From Advenella faeciporci (GTDB taxonomy: Bacteria; Pseudomonadota; Gammaproteobacteria; Burkholderiales; Burkholderiaceae_B), in the NCBI RefSeq assembly GCF_014652395.1, contig NZ_BMYS01000001.1:186001-250000 (forward strand): DNA of 64,000 nucleotides, given 5' to 3'. Shown piece by piece: positions 57,866-64,000 of this stretch. Numbering within the stretch: the stretch's first letter is position 1; each line of letters begins with the position of its first letter. A model generated the notes under the pieces. It made no database searches, was not told where the DNA came from, and saw nothing but the letters and a program-made list of their open reading frames with translations. The position numbers and the translations under genes are program-made.

Positions 57866-58105
57866 TTAGTGATTGTCACCAAATAAGCGTAACCGGCCTA
57901 ACTGTTCCCATGCGGCTTCTGCTTCCCAGCGGTTTCTAAACTTAGCCATCTGCAACACCATAAGGCAATCTGATTCTTTCCAGTCGTGATTATCACGCTC
58001 TGCAATTCTGGTTAATGCGGCAAGTCTTTGTTCTCGTTTGCGCTGTGCTGGTGTCATAGCTTGGGGGCCAATTGGTTTACGCCCTGGCTTTGCTGATTCG
58101 CTCAT
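57866..58105 (-). CDS. Small element protein, possible regulator (79 aa)
   Basis: A 79-residue basic, helical protein that starts MSESAKPGRKPIGPQAMTPA and continues with an Arg-rich stretch. The segment GRKPIGPQAMTPAQRKREQR is of a kind I have seen in small plasmid/phage-borne proteins, but I cannot name a family. A very good ribosome binding site (AGGAGA, 6 bases before the ATG) fixes the start at 58105. Two palindromes of the form GTGA-N3-TCAC lie in its promoter region and a third at its stop codon, so it may bind them and regulate itself. It is the gene nearest the tRNA. Confidence 0.7.
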   Translation of the reverse strand: MSESAKPGRKPIGPQAMTPAQRKREQRLAALTRIAERDNHDWKESDCLMVLQMAKFRNRWEAEAAWEQLGRLRLFGDNH

Positions 58106-58123
58106 TCCGTATCTCCTAATTTT

Positions 58124-58156
58124 GTGACTGTCACTATTATATAACGTGATAATCAC
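58124..58156. promoter_or_regulatory. Paired GTGA-N3-TCAC operators
   Basis: GTGACTGTCAC (58124-58134) and GTGATAATCAC (58146-58156) are centred 22 bases apart, two helical turns, upstream of the 79-residue protein gene. A third copy, GTGATTGTCAC, is at 57869-57879. Confidence 0.6.
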
Positions 58157-58185
58157 TAAACTAAAGTTCTTATTATGTTTTTTCT

Positions 58186-58285
58186 AGGTACTTGCGACAG
58201 TGACACTTGCGACTTTTGCGACACTTCATTTTTAACTTTTGGGTACTTGCTACTGCTATTGTTGCTACAGTTGCTACACTTGCGG
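58186..58285 (-). pseudogene. Fragment duplicated from the zinc-motif protein gene
   Basis: 58231-58282 is identical, except at one base, to 60266-60317, which lies inside the gene 60019-60411. On the minus strand it still reads SVATVATIAVAST before the frame runs into unrelated sequence. The adjoining part has TTGCGAC repeats (58192, 58207, 58216) like those that encode the Val-Ala-Thr stretch of that gene. I take it as a gene remnant, not a working gene. Confidence 0.6.
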
Positions 58286-58454
58286 CCAGACTGAAGGCTT
58301 TTGCACCATAACAAAACATAACAGGCGATTCCTGCCCTGAAAGAGGCTTGCATGGGATTGTTTTGTTTTGTCGGGGTAGTGGCCTGCAACCCCAGTTTGA
58401 GGGTCCAGGGTCAACCGGCAGGCATTTAGGGTTTTTGCGCTTTCAAATCACGAA

Positions 58455-58570
58455 ACCCCGAAGCCCCCGATTCGGTGTTCTCGGTAGATACCTAGAATCA
58501 CAGGTATGTAAAACCACTGCGTGTAGGCTGGTCTCCTCATTCTAAATAACCGGTTTTCCGGCTATTTGAT
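58455..58570 (+). ncRNA. Candidate structured RNA in the element
   Basis: Three hairpins in a row: CCGATTCGG (about 58468), TACCT/AGGTA (about 58488-58505) and AAATAACCGG/CCGGCTATTT with a TTTT loop (58544-58567). No convincing coding frame covers this stretch. Phage P4-like elements carry small antisense RNAs in comparable places, but I cannot show that this is one; strand is a guess. Confidence 0.3.
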
Positions 58571-58916
58571 TCAAGCCGCGCGCGTGTTGTCCATCCGCGT
58601 TTCAAACGTAAGTGGCCAGTTGCTTTTACGATCAAGTCGCGAAAGGTTTACGCCAATGGGGTAAAGCTCCTTCCAGCCTCTCCCGTATTGCCTCTAAAAT
58701 TTTTTCCAATTTCGCGGTCTTGCAAATCAAGTTAGGGGGCCGGTCTAGGCCGTAAAGGCTAAAAAGTTCAATCCTATCCCCCCCCCGCCTCTCTCCAGCC
58801 CTCGCGCGCGCGTACTGGTCTCAAAAGTGCGTGAAAGATGTGCGTGATAGTCGTGAGTGAAGCAGCTCCGATCTTAATGCCACCTGCTCCGGTAGTAAGC
58901 CAATGCAAACCTGCCT

Positions 58917-59006
58917 TGTTCCATGTGTTCCATGTTCCATTTGCCTACATGGAACGGCTGTAACCCGCATGGATAGGACTTGTTCCATTTGTTCCATGTG
59001 TTCCAT
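58917..59006. repeat. Iteron-like TGTTCCAT array
   Basis: Six direct copies of TGTTCCAT form two triads (58917, 58926, 58933 and 58981, 58990, 58999) with a spacing of 7-9 bases. An inverted copy ATGGAAC lies at 58949-58955 between them. It sits in non-coding DNA downstream of a primase operon, so it may be a replication origin or a binding site for an element protein. Confidence 0.65.
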
Positions 59007-59645
59007 GTGGTTTTACGGGGGGTGGATATGAAACCTTGATTTTTGCAGTCAGCAATAAAAAAAGGGTATGGGGCCGGTCTGGCAGTTCAGTTGCTGGCGA
59101 TTTTTTGATGTCAATAGGTTGTCAATAGGGGAAAGTTTTCTGCGCGTGAGTGTGGGGCGGGTGTCCAGGCTTGATGCCATCCAGACTTTTGATGGCCCCC
59201 TGCCATTGCCTAAGTCTGAAGTGGTCCCCATGGTATTCATGTTGGGGGCCGTCATATAACAGTTTAAATGCCGAATAGATCAAGGCGGCAATATTGCCAG
59301 TATTAAATCCCCTTTTAGGGACTAAAGAAACCCATCTACAAATAAGTGAAAATCACATATTTATTATTCATGCCAGCCTGCTTCCTTTGCCTTCCAAAAT
59401 GGGTAAGTAATAGTAAGTAAAACCGCGCTCCATAAATTTATGGACGGTCGGGCAACTCATGTTTTATCAGGTTTCCATGTCAGGTTTTGTAAGGTAGCAA
59501 CCTCAACAAGCAAGCCATACTGAAGCCCCGTTCCCTTGCTGTGGCCTTGCCGTAATCTTGCCGTTATCCAGCCCAAACATTTGATGGGGTTTTGATTCAC
59601 CAGCACGCCACCAAAACAGCGGCATGCCGGTACAAATGGATAGGC
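59007..59645. other. Intergenic stretch of the element, no gene supported
   Basis: About 640 bases in which I find no open frame with a ribosome binding site or recognisable product. There is a short hairpin TCCC/GGGA at about 59310. Together with 58390-58900, which also lacks convincing genes and contains a C-run and a CG-alternating tract near 58780-58812, it forms a long non-coding zone around the iteron-like array. Confidence 0.5.
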
Positions 59646-59671
59646 ATAAAAAAAACCGCACTGAATGCGGC
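59646..59671 (-). terminator. Terminator of the element replication operon
   Basis: Stem CCGCA/TGCGG (59656-59670) followed by eight T on the minus strand, 17 bases after the SSB-like gene. Confidence 0.85.
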
Positions 59672-59687
59672 TTCCTCCTGTTAGTAT

Positions 59688-60026
59688 TTACCTGCGTTCT
59701 GGGTCTGGCTCACCCTGTACGGCCTTTCGCTTGCGGGTCACATGGTAGGCAGTCAATACGCCATGGGCCACCATATCCAGAACCGGCCTTGCTCCGTCTT
59801 TGGCCTCCCATACTTTGGGGGTCAGGGAACCGGATAACGCCACGCTGTCACCATCATTTAAAGCCAGTAGCTGTGTACAGGTCTTTTCATTAAAGCAGAT
59901 CACATTAATAAAGATGGTGTCCTGATCGGTCGCCACCCTTACCTTGGCTGTGGCATACATCCCATTCTTACCCTGGCCTTGTTTTGGCTGTCCAAATACT
60001 TTGCCTGCTACCAATCCATCAATCAT
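59688..60026 (-). CDS. Single-stranded DNA-binding-like OB-fold protein (112 aa)
   Basis: Residues about 5-95 follow the SSB/OB pattern: GLVAGKVFGQPKQGQGKNGMYATAKVRVAT, then INVICFNEKTCTQLLALNDGDSVALSGSL and a Lys/Arg-rich C-terminal end. There is no acidic DDDIPF-like tail, so it is an element-type SSB or PriB-like protein. The ATG at 60026 has AGGAG 7 bases upstream and overlaps the preceding gene by 8 bases. It is the last gene of the replication operon. Confidence 0.8.
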   Translation of the reverse strand: MIDGLVAGKVFGQPKQGQGKNGMYATAKVRVATDQDTIFINVICFNEKTCTQLLALNDGDSVALSGSLTPKVWEAKDGARPVLDMVAHGVLTAYHVTRKRKAVQGEPDPERR

Positions 60027-60411
60027 TTTTAAACTCCTTGCATCGTACCAATGAAAATATACTGGTTTCGCCAATCAGGGTAACGCCCTTTCCACACCTG
60101 CCAGCGTGGTAATGGGCGCATTCAGCACAGCTTATACGGTCGTCTATAAAGTCAGCATCCCGCTTGTCCAGCTTGGCGGCCAGTGCGTGGGCTTCGCGGC
60201 TTGAAATACCCTTACTTTGAAAAGATTGCAGGCGCTTGGTATAAGTGCTTGTATGCGGTTCAATATTTAACTTTGGGGTACTTGCTACTGCTATTGTTGC
60301 TACAGTTGCTACACTTGGGGGTGTTTCCTGCTTAACGGTTGTAGGCGTCGCAACTGTCACAGTCGCAACCTCCTTATTTATTACTTTTTCAAGCAATGCC
60401 ATCAAGCCCAT
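60019..60411 (-). CDS. Element protein with C-terminal cysteine/zinc motif (130 aa)
   Basis: The N-terminal half is low-complexity Val/Ala/Thr (VATVTVATPTT, VATVATIAVAST). The second half is helical (REAHALAAKLDKRD) and ends in a metal-site pattern CAECAHYHAGRCGKG...C. Similar Cys-rich tails occur in small proteins next to DUF3987 primase-helicase genes of mobile elements. The ATG at 60411 has AAGGGGG upstream and overlaps the DUF3987 gene by ten bases; an ATG at 60402 overlapping by one base is the alternative. Part of this gene is duplicated at 58231-58282. Confidence 0.75.
   Translation of the reverse strand: MGLMALLEKVINKEVATVTVATPTTVKQETPPSVATVATIAVASTPKLNIEPHTSTYTKRLQSFQSKGISSREAHALAAKLDKRDADFIDDRISCAECAHYHAGRCGKGVTLIGETSIFSLVRCKEFKND
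60266..60317. repeat. Second copy of a 52-bp direct repeat
   Basis: Matches 58231-58282 at 51 of 52 positions (42 consecutive identical bases). This copy encodes the Val-Ala-Thr-rich segment of the zinc-motif protein and is therefore the likely parent. Confidence 0.85.
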
Positions 60412-61937
60412 GATTCGCCCCCTTTAAGTAATTTCGGGTTAACGACAATCAGCTTTTTCCGGCCTTCACTTGTCAGGCTGGCCCTGTCTGTATCGGTCAG
60501 CTCATTCAGGACCGGCAGTAAATCACCAATCTTGCGCAAGCGTGAAGAAGGAAAATATTGCAATACATCCCGTGTGCTTATCTGGTTGGTTCCCATCTCA
60601 TTGCATCGCTCAATCAGCCAGGCATCCAGTCGAGCGGCAAGACTGATTTCAGGGGCCTGTTGCAGTTCATTCAGCAATCGCCTGCTTTCGCTTAAGTGCC
60701 ACATGGCGATAGTGCAAGCGGACTTCATGATTTCCCCGCTTATCGTACCTGTCGTTCCTGCCTCGAACAGGTGAAACAAGGCGGCAATACGGGCGGCATT
60801 ATCACCGGTCTTGCTTGCCACGTCCTTTACATCGGCCAGGCTTTTTAATGGGGCCAGCTCGCTTTCAATGGCGTTATAAACCGAAACCCATATTTCCTTT
60901 GCTTCAGGCGAAAACTCAAGCATTACGGGGGCCAGCCCTTGGTCTGCTTCATCAAACTGTACAGGCGTGTTCAGCAATTGCGTTAAACGGGCATTAAAGC
61001 CTGCCAGCCCTGCCATATTTGCATCAGGTTCTTGGTATTGGCGCGTACCTTGGGTGCTTTCAGGCCATGCCACCAGAAAACGGGCAAGAAAACCAGAACC
61101 ACGGGCCAGCTCGCCAGCCTTTTGCATGTACCCAACCAATACGGGCAATTGCACTTGCAGGCTTACGGTCAGCCGTGCGTTGCGGGTGGTATAGCTCTCT
61201 GTTGTCCTGCGGCCCACCTTATGCGTGCCACCATCCCACAAAACATTAAGCGCGGCCAGATTACGCATGACACTATCACTGCCCATGCCATGCGAACCAA
61301 ACACGGTGCCTGCTTCGCTTGATATAACGCCCCCGCTGGGCCATTTGGTCGCCAGTGCAAAGGTTAATGCTTCAGGGGTACAGTCGCCATGAATAAGCTC
61401 CGGCACTTTGGGGGCCTCTGGTTTGTCACCTTCTAGCCTTCGCAAGCTGGCCTCGTATCCTTCAGTTGGTTTGCCGGTTTTGCTCGCCTGTTTTATTGCT
61501 TCCCGTAGTCCTGCCTTTTTGGCTTCCCATGCCATTAAATCAGCCTGGTAATTATCAATATCTGGCTTCAGGGCTTCGGCTTGCTCGGCCTCATATTCTC
61601 GAACAGCACGGGTAAAATAGCCGTCCACGGTGCTTTTACGCTCGCCAGATTCGGCCAATGCCAAACCAAACAGGCTTACGGGGCCTGTCAGGTGTTTATT
61701 GCGCGCTACATTCACATGCGCCTGCCCTGCAAGACTTAACGCAGTCAGGGCGCTTGTGGCAATCATGGGTAACGGTGCTTGCGTTGCCTGTTCCACGTCC
61801 AGCACTGCGGCCTTTATGCTCTGCGGCAAGGCATCCAGCGGGTACGCTTCAGGTTCATAAGTGTTGCCTGCCAGCGGCAAGGGTTCCGGCCACTCGGTAG
61901 CGGGTGTGTTTTCAAGTTTTATAATTGCCGCGCTCAT
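60402..61937 (-). CDS. DUF3987 (YfjI-family) replication-type protein
   Basis: The 511-residue protein matches the DUF3987/YfjI family found in phage-like elements next to primases. It starts with EPLPLAGNTYEPEAYPLDALP and has the family blocks VSLFGLALAESGERKSTVDGYF (P-loop-like), GDCTPEALTFAL, SSEAGTVFGSHGM and ARLTVSLQVQLPVL. It is a probable ATPase working with the Toprim primase just upstream. The ATG overlaps the primase stop (ATGA) and has GGGGGCGA upstream. 511 residues is typical. Confidence 0.9.
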   Translation of the reverse strand: MSAAIIKLENTPATEWPEPLPLAGNTYEPEAYPLDALPQSIKAAVLDVEQATQAPLPMIATSALTALSLAGQAHVNVARNKHLTGPVSLFGLALAESGERKSTVDGYFTRAVREYEAEQAEALKPDIDNYQADLMAWEAKKAGLREAIKQASKTGKPTEGYEASLRRLEGDKPEAPKVPELIHGDCTPEALTFALATKWPSGGVISSEAGTVFGSHGMGSDSVMRNLAALNVLWDGGTHKVGRRTTESYTTRNARLTVSLQVQLPVLVGYMQKAGELARGSGFLARFLVAWPESTQGTRQYQEPDANMAGLAGFNARLTQLLNTPVQFDEADQGLAPVMLEFSPEAKEIWVSVYNAIESELAPLKSLADVKDVASKTGDNAARIAALFHLFEAGTTGTISGEIMKSACTIAMWHLSESRRLLNELQQAPEISLAARLDAWLIERCNEMGTNQISTRDVLQYFPSSRLRKIGDLLPVLNELTDTDRASLTSEGRKKLIVVNPKLLKGGESWA

Positions 61938-62884
61938 ACTGTCGCCCCCATTGAATTAAGTTCATCAAGCCAATCATTACCGGCAATTGGCGGGGTGTAT
62001 ATGCGTACAGCCCTACCTTGTTTAGTCAGGCGCTCGGCCAGTTGTGCGGCCGCTCTTTGTCCGGTCTGGTTTGCGTCATTATCAGCAAAAACATAAATAT
62101 TATGGACCTCTGGGGGCGGTACAAAACCAGCCAAACCGTTTGCAGATACGCAAGGCCAGCAGGGAACGCCACACAGGACCGAAGCGGCCAGACTGGTTTC
62201 AATACCTTCACCCGCACAAATACCTAAACGGCCATCAGGGCGGGTTACTGCGTTGCCAATCTTGATACTGCCGCCTGCCATGGGGCCTGCGGGTGAACAC
62301 AGCTTTTTAACGGTCGGCACGGGTGCCTTCTGGCCTTGGCTGGTTATGAAAGTGCGGTGTATGGTGATTAACTCGCCTGCGGGTGATGTTACTGCGGCCA
62401 GCATTGCAGGAAAGCGGCCCAAACATTTACCTTCATGCCAGTAATCCAATCCAGCGTGAAAGCGCAATACGCCCGTTGCGGGCACGCTAAGCCCACGATT
62501 CATTAAGTATTGGCCTGCGGGGTCAGTATCGGTAATGGGGGCGGCCTCATCCCACAAGGACAACAGCTTAATGCGGTTCTTGGCCCATTGCTTGGCCTGT
62601 TCCTGTTGGCGCTCCTGTTTTGCCCGCTCGATTAATCGCTTGGCAATGATTCGCTGTTCAGGGGTTGGTTTACTGCCACCAATCCATGTGTTTTGTAGGC
62701 CGGTTCTCCAGTCGCCATATACGCAAGTCATCAGGTCGGCATCGTCAAACAAGTGATACCAACCAGACTTTTGCAGGCCCTTATCCTCGGTGGTTTTACA
62801 GCGGATTAAACGGCCAGATTCCAGGCTGTCCACCAGCAGACCAGCGGCACTTAATGCCCTAAGTAATTCAATGTAGTTGCTCAT
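61934..62884 (-). CDS. Toprim-domain primase-like protein
   Basis: The 316-residue protein has an N-terminal region with GLQKSGWYHLFDDADLMTCVYGDWRTG, a middle region with GQYLMNRGLSVP and LRFHAG, and a C-terminal Toprim domain. The Toprim Glu is in ICAGEGIETSLAA and the DxD-type site in VFADNDANQTGQRAA. It is of the P4-alpha-like/DUF7146 primase kind. No zinc finger or helicase is fused; the helicase-like partner is the overlapping DUF3987 gene. The ATG at 62884 has AAGGGG upstream and overlaps the micro-ORF stop; the frame also opens 30 codons upstream but inside the neighbouring gene. Confidence 0.88.
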   Translation of the reverse strand: MSNYIELLRALSAAGLLVDSLESGRLIRCKTTEDKGLQKSGWYHLFDDADLMTCVYGDWRTGLQNTWIGGSKPTPEQRIIAKRLIERAKQERQQEQAKQWAKNRIKLLSLWDEAAPITDTDPAGQYLMNRGLSVPATGVLRFHAGLDYWHEGKCLGRFPAMLAAVTSPAGELITIHRTFITSQGQKAPVPTVKKLCSPAGPMAGGSIKIGNAVTRPDGRLGICAGEGIETSLAASVLCGVPCWPCVSANGLAGFVPPPEVHNIYVFADNDANQTGQRAAAQLAERLTKQGRAVRIYTPPIAGNDWLDELNSMGATV

Positions 62885-62937
62885 GCGCGGCCCCTTATCC
62901 AATCCCAGACGAAAAACAGAATTACAAGGACGCTCAT
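62881..62937 (-). CDS. Micro-ORF, 18-residue hydrophobic peptide
   Basis: An 18-codon frame (MSVLVILFFVWDWIRGRA) exactly fills the gap between the winged-helix gene and the primase gene. Its ATG overlaps the upstream TGA (ATGA), its own TGA overlaps the primase ATG (ATGA), and a strong GAAGGGGGC ribosome binding site precedes it. The peptide is hydrophobic with a charged end. It may be a tiny membrane peptide or only a device that carries ribosomes to the primase start. Confidence 0.55.
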   Translation of the reverse strand: MSVLVILFFVWDWIRGRA

Positions 62938-63227
62938 GCTTCGCCCCCTTCCAGTGAATACAAGGCGCATCCATAGTGCTGAAAACCGTCTCGGTCAGTT
63001 AGCGTAATTCGTTCGGTTATGATTTCATAACCCATGCGTCGTAGTTCGATAATACGGGCAGGCGCTTGATAGCATCCCATGCGTCGCAGTTCGTATGACG
63101 TTTTCGGACCTGTACGTAATGCCTCTAAGATTCGATGGCGTTGCGATTCGGTAGTTGTTGATTTTGGGTTACAATGATTCTGAACTTTGCCGCTCTCGTT
63201 GATTTTTTCGATGGGGGCGTTTTTCAT
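62934..63227 (-). CDS. Winged helix-turn-helix DNA-binding protein (97 aa)
   Basis: After a polar N terminus of about 28 residues, the segment QRHRILEALRTGPKTSYELRRMGCYQAPARIIELRRMGYEIITE is a winged helix of the HTH_39-type small domain often found in phage-like elements. AGGAGGGCGA precedes the ATG at 63227, which overlaps the upstream stop by four bases. Probable regulator or replication accessory protein. Confidence 0.82.
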   Translation of the reverse strand: MKNAPIEKINESGKVQNHCNPKSTTTESQRHRILEALRTGPKTSYELRRMGCYQAPARIIELRRMGYEIITERITLTDRDGFQHYGCALYSLEGGEA

Positions 63228-63430
63228 TGCTCGCCCTCCTGATAAATAATTTCCCTGGCAATACGGGCGGCACTCTCGGCTATCTCAAGCAGGCCATAGG
63301 CGGCAATTGGAATTGATAGATATCGTTCTGTGTCCCCGTTCTGAATAAATAAGGCTTGGGCTTCTTTATTATAAAAAACCGCATGGCCGTCTGGGTGCTC
63401 GTGTAATATTTGAAGTTCTTGGGTATCCAT
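63224..63430 (-). CDS. Small element protein (68 aa)
   Basis: Not recognised. The first half is beta-like (VFYNKEAQALFIQNGDTERYLSIP), the second an amphipathic helix (LLEIAESAARIAREII), with an acidic end. It is translationally coupled on both sides: TAATG with the AlpA-like gene and ATGA with the winged-helix gene. Likely part of the same replication/regulation unit. Confidence 0.72.
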   Translation of the reverse strand: MDTQELQILHEHPDGHAVFYNKEAQALFIQNGDTERYLSIPIAAYGLLEIAESAARIAREIIYQEGEQ

Positions 63431-63645
63431 TACGCCACCCCCATTACCAAAGATTTAATATCAGTAACGCGCCATGCAAGGCGGCCATTGATGCGGATAG
63501 GACGAATGGGGCCGTTTTCTCGGCACGCCCATACTCGCAAGGTTTGAGGCTTACGGTTCAGGTAGTGGGCGGCTTGGTTGGTTTCTACTGCGGGGCTGGT
63601 GACGGTTTCCAGCGTGGGGAATTGTTTAACGGTGCTGTTAGCCAT
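63430..63645 (-). CDS. AlpA/excisionase-like helix-turn-helix protein (71 aa)
   Basis: The core NQAAHYLNRKPQTLRVWACRENGPIRPIRINGRLAWRVTDIKSL is a MerR/excisionase-type winged helix as in AlpA and HTH_17 proteins, which act in such elements as excision or transcription factors. It is the first gene of the overlapping chain; 101 bases separate it from the next gene upstream, and this gap probably contains the operon promoter. Whether it is a recombination directionality factor cannot be told. Confidence 0.82.
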   Translation of the reverse strand: MANSTVKQFPTLETVTSPAVETNQAAHYLNRKPQTLRVWACRENGPIRPIRINGRLAWRVTDIKSLVMGVA

Positions 63646-63746
63646 GTTTTAATCTTCATGATTGTTGAACATGGCTTATGGTGCTTTTTTTCAGGCTATA
63701 GATGGTCTAACTAGGAAATGCAAAAACCTAATTAGGATTTAGGCCC

Positions 63747-64000
63747 TTACTTCATGCGGGTTTCAACGGCATCAGGGATTTCTTTCAAGTATTTAAGAAT
63801 GGTTTCTTCTGAAATATCTGCCCCCAGTTCTTGGGTCAATTTTGCTATCTGTGCGGCTGCCCCACGGCTTTTTATGTCAATGTTTGAATACTCGCATAAC
63901 GCATTAATGATGGTTAACAGCGTATTGCGTGGGCGGGTTGTGAGTGGCTTTTCAGACTTATCGGGCAAATCGTCCTTTGTTAGCCTATCTTGCAGTTTGC
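63747..64000 (-). CDS. Hypothetical element protein, C-terminal part
   Basis: The frame is open to the right window edge, so the start lies outside; a TTG at 63968 is not needed. The visible 83 residues are helical (RNTLLTIINALCEYSNIDIKSRGAAAQIAKLTQELG), ending with SEETILKYLKEIPDAVETRMK. This C-terminal pattern is one I have seen in unnamed proteins of mobile elements. Function unknown. Confidence 0.65.
   Translation of the reverse strand, partial: KLQDRLTKDDLPDKSEKPLTTRPRNTLLTIINALCEYSNIDIKSRGAAAQIAKLTQELGADISEETILKYLKEIPDAVETRMK

Noticed and set aside
58156-58389. A 77-codon minus-strand frame (SNCSNNSSSKYP...)
   Set aside because: Its Ser/Asn/Cys-rich part is an out-of-frame reading of the duplicated Val-Ala-Thr coding piece, and there is no ribosome binding site.
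58821-59006. A minus-strand frame rich in MEHMEQMEQ
   Set aside because: This is the TGTTCCAT repeat array read as codons; no start signal and no family.
59049-59255. A 68-codon minus-strand frame and a 63-codon plus-strand frame in the same place
   Set aside because: Neither has a ribosome binding site or recognisable similarity, and they mask each other. The minus frame is the less unlikely, but I cannot support it.

Overview
The window is chromosomal DNA of a betaproteobacterium, most likely of the family Alcaligenaceae (Bordetella/Advenella/Pusillimonas-like). This rests on gene orders I associate with that group (tig-clpP-clpX; gyrA-serC-pheA-tyrA-aroA-cmk-rpsA-ihfB-lapA-lapB-hldE-hldD-cysM; ccoNOQP-ccoG next to fnr; ompA-ubiG-gph), on GyrA Gln83 and on a circularly permuted tmRNA gene. 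Species cannot be fixed from sequence reading alone.

Layout. 1-2821: protein quality control (clpX 3' of the operon, cut by the window edge; clpP; trigger factor) and a tiny lipoprotein. 2.9-11.1 kb: a membrane protein, a lipoprotein, a giant YhdP/AsmA-like protein, glnE (nitrogen control) and queH (queuosine). 11.2-13.7 kb: exbD-exbB-tonB energising system behind a Fur box. 13.9-17.1 kb: a cold-shock protein and clpB with a heat-shock type promoter. 17.3-19.9 kb: PIN-domain protein, LysR regulator and FNR. 19.9-26.7 kb: the cbb3 oxidase locus, with FNR boxes in front of ccoN and of a ccoI-like gene. The ccoI-like protein is remarkable: it keeps the membrane core of a copper P-type ATPase, including the CPC motif, but has lost every cytoplasmic catalytic domain.

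26.8-42.1 kb is one long minus-strand block: gyrA, serine/aromatic amino acid genes, cmk, rpsA with a structured leader, ihfB, lapAB, heptose genes hldE/hldD, comEA and cysM. Many of these genes overlap by 1-8 bases. 42.5-45.3 kb (plus strand): ompA, ubiG, gph and an OmpA-like lipoprotein. 45.4-45.7 kb (minus): a permuted two-piece tmRNA gene with tag ANDESYALAA. 45.7-57.4 kb: DUF1415 protein, an unknown protein, an rfbD reductase, an RND efflux pump with adaptor, a tail-specific protease, a lytic transglycosylase and argE.

57.6 kb to the end: a tRNA-Met(CAT) gene followed by a mobile element that continues beyond the window. Its minus-strand replication-type operon (AlpA/excisionase-like, small proteins, winged-helix protein, an 18-codon micro-ORF, Toprim primase, DUF3987 protein, zinc-motif protein, SSB-like protein) is chained by overlapping start/stop codons and ends at a terminator. 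Beyond it lies about 1.3 kb without convincing genes but with an iteron-like TGTTCCAT array, hairpins, a duplicated gene fragment, paired palindromic operators and GTGTACCCC repeats next to the tRNA. No integrase is in view.
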